NCBI GenBank assembly: GCA_002352185.1
Contig: DEHY01000005.1
Coordinates: 1-23,620, forward strand
Direction of reading: 5' to 3'
DNA length: 23,620 bases
Source of the DNA: Competibacteraceae bacterium UBA2788
GTDB lineage: Bacteria; Pseudomonadota; Gammaproteobacteria; Competibacterales; Competibacteraceae
Shown here one piece after another: positions 19,274-23,620 of the stretch. Made by a program: the position numbers and the translations under genes. The notes beneath the pieces are model-generated. The model was not told the origin of the DNA. It saw nothing but the letters and a program-made list of their open reading frames with translations, and did no database searches. Numbering within the stretch: position 1 is the first letter of the stretch; the number at the start of each line of letters is the position of its first letter.

Positions 19274-20518
19274 ATGGCGAAATCTTCTTGGAGCCACGCA
19301 TTGGTTTGGGTGTCATTGGCGGGCGCGCTGGCCGGCTGTAGCACTCTTCCCGACAGCCCGCAGTCGGTGAACTCGCTGCCGACGAATTCCCTGGACGCCG
19401 CTGCGAACAGCGATGAACCCATCCCCAGGCTCGAACCCCCCAGTCGCTCCGGCAATCCCGATACCTATGTGGTGTTTGGCCGGCGCTACCGGGTTCAGGA
19501 AACCAGCGAAGGCTATCGAGAGGAGGGCATCGCCTCCTGGTATGGCTGGGAGTTTCACGGTCGCAAGACCTCCAGCGGCCCGCTGTTCAACATGTTCGAG
19601 CTGACCGCCGCCCACAAGAGCTTGCCGCTTCCCACTTACGTGCGGGTGACCAATCTGGAAAATGGCCGCCATATTGTGGTCAAGGTGACTGACCGGGGGC
19701 CTTTCGTCGGCGAACGCGCCATTGATTTGTCCTATGCCGCCGCCGACCGACTGGGCATGCTGGAGCAGGGCACCGCCCGGGTGGAAATCGCCGCGCTGGC
19801 GCCGTATCAGTCCCTGCCGTTGCTGGCCGCCCGTCGCGCCGAGCAGCGGGAATTGCTGGCCAGCCGCCAGAATCGCCCCGAACCGATCATTAAACCCGCA
19901 GCCATCCAGTTTGCCCGGGCCATGCCAGCCCGACCGTCGGCGCAGGCGCCGGGCAAGCCGCCGGCGCAGGTTTTGGCGCAGGTGGAGCGGGAAAAGGCGA
20001 AGAAGTTGCAAGCTCAGGCTCAGGCTCAGGCTCAGGCTCAAGCCAGAGCCTCGGCGCGTTTGGCGCTGGCGAAGGGTGAGCGGGGCACAGCGAATAAACC
20101 GCAACCCCAGCCGCCGGTACGGCTGGCACTGGCGAATGTGGAGCGCAACCTGCCGCAGCCGGCGGCGAAGACTGCGGGCGCGAAACCGCTTTCCAAGGCA
20201 GGGCCTGATCAGCGCCCGGCGCTGCGGCTGGCTTCCGCCGCACCAACGTCGAAAGGCAAGGACGCAACCTCGGATCGGCGTACTCCGGCAGCAACCGGCA
20301 GCAGAAATGGCAAGCCTGAGTCCGCGCCCAAAACCGCTGGACGCAGCGATGCCCGGTCAGAGCGTAATGATGTAGCGATTAGCGCTGGCAAGCACCTCGC
20401 ACGGGTAGAATCCAGCGCGGGCAGTCGGTCGGAAACGCGCAATGCCGGCGAGTCCAGGCAAACGGCGATGCGGCTGGCCGGTCTGCGGATCAACCGCCCA
20501 CGTATCGTCGCGGATTGA
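19274..20518 (+). CDS. rlpA: RlpA-like lipoprotein (septal ring lytic transglycosylase family), divergent
   Basis: RlpA of Pseudomonas cleaves denuded glycans at the septum. This 414-residue product has a lipoprotein signal with lipobox LAGC (Cys22, Ser at +2), then the double-psi beta-barrel at ~78-180: EGIASWYGWEFHGRKTSSG, LTAAHKSLPLPTYVRVTNL, KVTDRGPF. His114 and Asp140 match Pseudomonas His131 and Asp157, but the position of catalytic Glu120 is Pro103 here (GPLF instead of GE-Y/F). Residues ~190-414 form a low-complexity basic tail with a (QA)n run and four RLA repeats (at 262, 283, 318, 400). No SPOR domain is visible, unlike E. coli and Pseudomonas RlpA. A strong AGGGAGG site 7 bases before the ATG fixes the start. 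Catalysis is doubtful; a structural role is possible. Confidence 0.88.
   Translation: MAKSSWSHALVWVSLAGALAGCSTLPDSPQSVNSLPTNSLDAAANSDEPIPRLEPPSRSGNPDTYVVFGRRYRVQETSEGYREEGIASWYGWEFHGRKTSSGPLFNMFELTAAHKSLPLPTYVRVTNLENGRHIVVKVTDRGPFVGERAIDLSYAAADRLGMLEQGTARVEIAALAPYQSLPLLAARRAEQRELLASRQNRPEPIIKPAAIQFARAMPARPSAQAPGKPPAQVLAQVEREKAKKLQAQAQAQAQAQARASARLALAKGERGTANKPQPQPPVRLALANVERNLPQPAAKTAGAKPLSKAGPDQRPALRLASAAPTSKGKDATSDRRTPAATGSRNGKPESAPKTAGRSDARSERNDVAISAGKHLARVESSAGSRSETRNAGESRQTAMRLAGLRINRPRIVAD
20009..20044 (+). repeat. Hexanucleotide tandem repeat in rlpA
   Basis: Six consecutive 6-base units of the form CA(A/G)GC(T/C), the four middle ones identical (CAGGCT), encode an alternating Gln-Ala run at residues 246-257 of RlpA. 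Slippage here would change length in steps of two residues without shifting the frame. Confidence 0.9.
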
Positions 20519-20558
20519 AGCCCTGACGTCGATTCCAACCCTTACCCAGGGCCGCACG

Positions 20559-20599
20559 ACCGCCTTGCAGGTTATCTTGCGGCAAGGCGGTTTGTCTTT
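20559..20599 (+). terminator. Intrinsic terminator after rlpA
   Basis: A perfect 10-bp stem (ACCGCCTTGC, 20559-20568, with GCAAGGCGGT, 20582-20591) with a 13-base loop is followed directly by TTGTCTTT. It lies 41 bases after the rlpA stop and should end the mre-rlpA transcript before dacA. Confidence 0.8.
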
Positions 20600-20621
20600 G
20601 GGCGGGACTTGTGGCTAGAAT
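20592..20621 (+). promoter_or_regulatory. Candidate dacA promoter
   Basis: TTGTCT (20592-20597) and TAGAAT (20616-20621) are 18 bases apart, with 4/6 and 5/6 matches to the consensus. The -35 falls in the T-tract of the rlpA terminator. Transcription would start about 20628, 15 bases before the first dacA ATG and 33 before the second. It would give dacA-ybeD-lipB-lipA their own transcript. Confidence 0.5.
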
Positions 20622-20642
20622 CGCCCGCTCCCGTTTGCAACC

Positions 20643-21830
20643 ATGGAAGAACGTCGCGATATGCCGCAGCCCACTCTGAACCGCACTCTCTTTTTACCGC
20701 TGCTCGCGTTCGCCCTGCTGGCGCTGAGCGGGATCACCGCAAAAGCCGAATCTATTCCGCCGCCGCCTCAGGTGCCGGTGCGCGGTTATGTCCTGATGGA
20801 TCAGCAGAGTGGCAACATTCTGGCCGATCTGAAGGGCGATGAGCGGATGGAACCGGCCAGCATCACCAAGTTGATGACCGCCTATGTCATCTACAAGGCG
20901 TTGAAAAGTGGAAAAATCCACTTGGGCGATCCAGTAACCATCACCGAAAAGGCCTGGCGGACGCCAGGATCCAAGATGTTCGTCAAAGTGGGCAGCCAAG
21001 TATCGGTGGAAGACCTGCTGATGGGGATGGTGGTGCAGTCGGGTAACGATGCCACCGTAGCGCTGGCCGAACATGCCGCCGGTTCCGAGGAAACCTTCGC
21101 CAAGCTGATGAATCAGGAGGCGGAGCGGCTGGGCATGAAGAACAGCCATTTTACCAACGCGCCGGGCCTGCCCGACGCCAATCACTACATGTCCGCCCGC
21201 GACATCGCTATTCTGACCCGGGCGCTGATTCAGGACTTTCCCGATCAGTACCCCCGTTATTCAATACGCAGTTTCAAGTACAACAATATCGAACAGCAGA
21301 ACCGCAACCGGCTGTTGCTGACCGATTCCTCGGTGGATGGCGTCAAGACCGGACATACCGAGACGGCGGGCTACTGCCTGGTGTCCTCGGCCAAGCGCAA
21401 CGATACCCGCCTGATCGGGGTGGTGCTGGGCGCTGCGAAGGAGCGGGAGCGCTTTCAGGCCAGCCAGGCGCTGTTGAATTACGGCTTCAGCTTTTTTGAG
21501 AGCCGCAAGCTGCACGACGCCAACACCCCCATCGTCACCGCCCGCATCTGGAAAGGCCAGGCCAACCAGTTGCCGCTGGGCGTAACCCGGGCGCTGTATG
21601 TGACTGTGCCCAAGGGGCAGGCGCCGCAGGTCAGCACTACGACTACGGTGCAGCCGACCATCATCGCGCCGGCGCAAAAGGATCAGCCGTTCGGCGAGAT
21701 CATCGTCAAGCTGGGCGATCAGGAAGTCAGCAAGACGCCGCTGGTTGCGTTGCAGGATGTGCCGGAAAGCGGCTGGTTTGGGCGGATGATTGACGCGATC
21801 CTGCTGTTCTTCCATTCCCTGTTCAACTGA
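20643..21830 (+). CDS. dacA: D-alanyl-D-alanine carboxypeptidase (PBP5/6 family)
   Basis: Removes the terminal D-Ala from peptidoglycan pentapeptides in the periplasm, limiting cross-linking. The 395-residue product has a signal peptide ending around ITAKAES, then the penicillin-binding motifs SxxK (S73-I-T-K76), SGN (133-135) and KTG (235-237). A C-terminal PBP5 beta-domain follows, and the protein ends in an amphipathic anchor helix (WFGRMIDAILLFFHSLF). The first ATG (20643) has no Shine-Dalgarno; a second at 20661 has GGAAGA about 10 bases upstream and gives a more usual signal-peptide start (MPQPTLNRT), so it may be the true one. It is followed by ybeD after 28 bases, a classic gammaproteobacterial order. 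Whether it is DacA or DacC cannot be resolved. Confidence 0.95.
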   Translation: MEERRDMPQPTLNRTLFLPLLAFALLALSGITAKAESIPPPPQVPVRGYVLMDQQSGNILADLKGDERMEPASITKLMTAYVIYKALKSGKIHLGDPVTITEKAWRTPGSKMFVKVGSQVSVEDLLMGMVVQSGNDATVALAEHAAGSEETFAKLMNQEAERLGMKNSHFTNAPGLPDANHYMSARDIAILTRALIQDFPDQYPRYSIRSFKYNNIEQQNRNRLLLTDSSVDGVKTGHTETAGYCLVSSAKRNDTRLIGVVLGAAKERERFQASQALLNYGFSFFESRKLHDANTPIVTARIWKGQANQLPLGVTRALYVTVPKGQAPQVSTTTTVQPTIIAPAQKDQPFGEIIVKLGDQEVSKTPLVALQDVPESGWFGRMIDAILLFFHSLFN

Positions 21831-21858
21831 GCGCGGCAGTCGCCGGGAGGCGTCGGGC

Positions 21859-22122
21859 ATGAACGATGAGTCGCTGTTGCAGTTCCCCTGCGATTTTTCC
21901 ATCAAGGTCATCGGCGGCGGCGATCCGGGATTCCAGGCGCTGGTGATGGAGCGGGTGCGCCGCTACGCGCCCGATCTGGATGAAGCGCGGGTGCAGGTGC
22001 GGGACAGCCGCGCCGGTCGCTATCAGGCGGTGACGGTGACGATCCATGCCCGCGACCGCGCCCAACTGGATGCCATCTACCGCGATCTCAGCGCTCACCC
22101 TCACATCAAAATGGCGCTGTAA
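21859..22122 (+). CDS. ybeD: YbeD/DUF493 family protein
   Basis: Small ACT-like-fold protein found between dacA and lipB across gammaproteobacteria; its role is unproven, with regulation of lipoate metabolism suggested from context. The 87-residue product has the family pattern [15 protein letters not shown]...[16 protein letters not shown] and ends in [14 protein letters not shown], very close to the YbeD C-terminus. The ATG at 21859 has GGGAGG 8 bases upstream; the frame is open further left to 21790 inside dacA but that part is not family-like. It ends 11 bases before lipB. Confidence 0.94.
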   Translation: MNDESLLQFPCDFSIKVIGGGDPGFQALVMERVRRYAPDLDEARVQVRDSRAGRYQAVTVTIHARDRAQLDAIYRDLSAHPHIKMAL

Positions 22123-22133
22123 GCGCGTCGGCC

Positions 22134-22796
22134 ATGACCGTGCCGGTTCCCTGTTCCCAACCGCTGCGGGTGCGCCGCCTGGGCTGCCGTGAATACACCC
22201 CGGTATTCGCCGCCATGCAGGCATTCACCGCGATCCGAACCGCCGATACGCTGGATGAACTGTGGCAGGTTGAGCATCCGCCGGTCTTTACCCAGGGCCT
22301 GGCCGGCAAGGCGGAGCATCTGCTGGCGCCGGGCAGGATTCCCGTCATTCAGGTGGATCGCGGCGGCCAGGTGACTTATCACGGGCCGGGTCAGGTCATC
22401 GTGTATTGTCTGCTGGACGTGCGGCGGCGGGGTTTTGGGGTGCGAACCCTGGTCACGGCGCTGGAACAGGCGGTGATCGATCTACTGGCCGCCCACGCCA
22501 TCGCCGCCTGCGCCCGGCCCACCGCGCCGGGGGTTTATGTCGGGGACGCCAAGGTGGCGTCGCTGGGGCTGCGCATCCGCCAGGGCCGCTCCTATCACGG
22601 CCTGAGCCTCAACGTGGACATGGATTTGGAGCCGTTCACCCGCATCAATCCCTGTGGCTACCCCGGTCTGCGCATGACCCAGTTGCGTGATTTGGGCGTC
22701 CATCTCACCCCTGCCGCCGCCGCTGAAGAACTGCTGCTGCGCCTCGGCCAGCACTTGGGATTTACCCGCTTCGGCTGGGTCGAAGGACTGCCCTGA
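22134..22796 (+). CDS. lipB: Octanoyl-[acyl-carrier-protein]:protein N-octanoyltransferase
   Basis: Transfers octanoate from acyl carrier protein to lipoyl domains of 2-oxoacid dehydrogenases and GcvH, the first step of de novo lipoylation, in the cytoplasm. The 220-residue product has [18 protein letters not shown], the catalytic Lys140 in [10 protein letters not shown] and catalytic Cys174 in [14 protein letters not shown], equivalent to Lys135/Cys169 of E. coli. HPPVFTQG in the N-terminal part is typical. Length is normal. It begins 11 bases after ybeD with only a weak ribosome site, so coupling to ybeD is likely. LipA, which inserts sulfur into the octanoyl group, is encoded next. Confidence 0.97.
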   Translation: MTVPVPCSQPLRVRRLGCREYTPVFAAMQAFTAIRTADTLDELWQVEHPPVFTQGLAGKAEHLLAPGRIPVIQVDRGGQVTYHGPGQVIVYCLLDVRRRGFGVRTLVTALEQAVIDLLAAHAIAACARPTAPGVYVGDAKVASLGLRIRQGRSYHGLSLNVDMDLEPFTRINPCGYPGLRMTQLRDLGVHLTPAAAAEELLLRLGQHLGFTRFGWVEGLP

Positions 22797-22806
22797 ATCC
22801 CTGCAA

Positions 22807-22840
22807 CCGCATCTCGCAGGTGCGGGATTTGCTTTAGAAT
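22807..22840 (+). promoter_or_regulatory. Hairpin and TAGAAT box between lipB and lipA
   Basis: The 107-base lipB-lipA gap holds a 5-bp stem (CCGCA, 22807-22811, with TGCGG, 22821-22825, 9-base loop) followed by a T-rich stretch, then TAGAAT (22835-22840), a 5/6 match to a -10 box. No good -35 is seen 16-18 bases upstream. It could be a weak attenuator and/or an internal lipA promoter. Confidence 0.3.
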
Positions 22841-22903
22841 CTGCGGCATAATTCCGATCCGAACCCTCGGCCAGCCGCCCCCGCCCCCACCCAGGAACAG
22901 GCC

Positions 22904-23620
22904 ATGCCCGATTTCCCCGTTTCCCGCGATGTCCTCGCCGCGCCAGCGCCCAAAACCACGCCCCAGCCCGGCGAGAAATTGCGCGGCGCGGAAAAAGTCG
23001 CCCGCATCCCGATCAAGATTGCGCCGACCGATCCACAACAACGCCTGCGCAAGCCGGCCTGGATTCGCGCCCCGTTCCCCGGCACGCCGGAAGTGTTGCG
23101 ACTCAAGCAGATTTTGCGGGACAACCGCCTGCACACGGTTTGTGAAGAAGCCAGTTGTCCCAATCTCGGCGAATGTTTCGGGCATGGCACGGCCACCTTC
23201 ATGATCATGGGCGACATCTGCACCCGGCGTTGTCCGTTCTGCGACGTGGGCCACGGTCGCCCCAACCCGCTCGATGCCCAGGAGCCGGAACACCTGGCGC
23301 AGACCGTGGCGGCGATGGATTTGAAGTATGTGGTCATCACGTCGGTGGACCGCGACGATCTTCGCGACGGCGGCGCAGCGCATTTCGTAAACTGCATCCG
23401 GGCGGTGCGCGCCCGGAGGCCGGGCATCCGTATTGAAACCCTGGTCCCGGATTTTCGGGGCCGGATGGATGCGGCGCTGAATCTTCTGGAGCAGGAACCG
23501 CCGGATGTGTTCAACCACAATCTGGAAACCGTGCCCCGGTTGTACCCGCAGGCCCGCCCCGGCGCTGATTATCAATACTCGCTGACCCTGCTCCAGCGCT
23601 TCAAGGAGCGGCAACCGGAA
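22904..23620 (+). CDS. lipA: Lipoyl synthase (partial, cut by window end)
   Basis: Radical-SAM enzyme that inserts two sulfurs into protein-bound octanoyl groups. The first 239 residues are present, in frame to the last base; the remaining ~90, including the C-terminal auxiliary-cluster serine motif, lie beyond the window. The auxiliary 4Fe-4S cluster cysteines are Cys80, Cys85 and Cys91 ([12 protein letters not shown]), and the radical-SAM CxxxCxxC is Cys106, Cys110, Cys113 (CTRRCPFC). Further family segments are [14 protein letters not shown] and [14 protein letters not shown]. The ATG has AGGA 7 bases upstream. The N-terminal ~50 residues before the conserved WIRAPFP are Pro/Lys-rich and variable, as usual. 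By family, its clusters need Fe-S carriers such as ErpA or NfuA. Confidence 0.97.
   Translation, partial: MPDFPVSRDVLAAPAPKTTPQPGEKLRGAEKVARIPIKIAPTDPQQRLRKPAWIRAPFPGTPEVLRLKQILRDNRLHTVCEEASCPNLGECFGHGTATFMIMGDICTRRCPFCDVGHGRPNPLDAQEPEHLAQTVAAMDLKYVVITSVDRDDLRDGGAAHFVNCIRAVRARRPGIRIETLVPDFRGRMDAALNLLEQEPPDVFNHNLETVPRLYPQARPGADYQYSLTLLQRFKERQPE

Noticed and set aside
18155..19297. 380-residue minus-strand open frame opposite mltB
   Set aside because: Antisense to a well-supported lytic transglycosylase; composition is that of a frame shadow.
20375..20642. Hidden SPOR domain of rlpA in another frame
   Set aside because: I looked for a SPOR-like stretch in all three plus-strand frames up to dacA and saw none, so a simple frameshift does not explain its absence.
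22658..23614. 318-residue minus-strand open frame at the right edge
   Set aside because: It is opposite lipB's end and lipA; lipA reads through to the window edge with all six visible Fe-S cysteines, so this is its shadow.

Overview
The window is about 23.6 kb of GC-rich, gene-dense chromosomal DNA. I read 22 protein genes: 21 complete, plus lipA, which runs off the right edge. I found no tRNA, rRNA, CRISPR array, insertion sequence, integrase or phage gene. No stretch longer than 300 bases lacks a gene; the longest gaps are 95-124 bases and hold promoters, hairpins or nothing recognisable. Gene content and order (tyrS/anmK/erpA, gatBAC/mreBCD, mrdA-rodA-mltB-rlpA-dacA-ybeD-lipB-lipA) point to a Gammaproteobacterium. 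The order is Pseudomonas-like, but the mre and mrd blocks are joined as in Xanthomonas and Betaproteobacteria. Genus cannot be settled from the sequence alone.

Left part (1-8.6 kb). tyrS (-) diverges from anmK (+), which converges on erpA (-). A run of minus-strand genes follows: comF, a 712-residue DUF2126 (amidoligase-like) protein, a eukaryotic-type phosphoglucomutase, an ADP-ribosylglycohydrolase and erpA. This is the most accessory-looking stretch. erpA has its own promoter, with a dyad matching the core of a type 1 IscR site. The DUF2126 protein lacks the transglutaminase domain usual in its long relatives.

Middle part (8.6-12.5 kb). A small three-helix membrane protein of unknown function (+) converges on gatB. 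The gatCAB operon (-) encodes the tRNA-dependent amidotransferase. A hairpin-forming element resembling dispersed intergenic repeats separates gatA from gatB.

Right part (12.5-23.6 kb). This is a long plus-strand cell-wall cluster: mreB, mreC, mreD, mrdA (PBP2), rodA, mltB, rlpA, dacA, ybeD, lipB, lipA. The first five are the core of the Rod elongation complex, MltB and RlpA belong to lytic transglycosylase families, and DacA is a D,D-carboxypeptidase. AnmK, at the other end of the window, recycles the anhydro sugar that lytic transglycosylases release. A clear intrinsic terminator after rlpA overlaps a candidate dacA promoter, so dacA-ybeD-lipB-lipA probably forms a separate unit. ErpA may supply Fe-S clusters to enzymes such as LipA.

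I see no obvious undescribed multi-gene system. The points most worth checking are the RlpA homolog (catalytic Glu replaced by Pro, no SPOR domain, repetitive basic tail), the standalone divergent DUF2126 protein, and the IscR-like operator of erpA.
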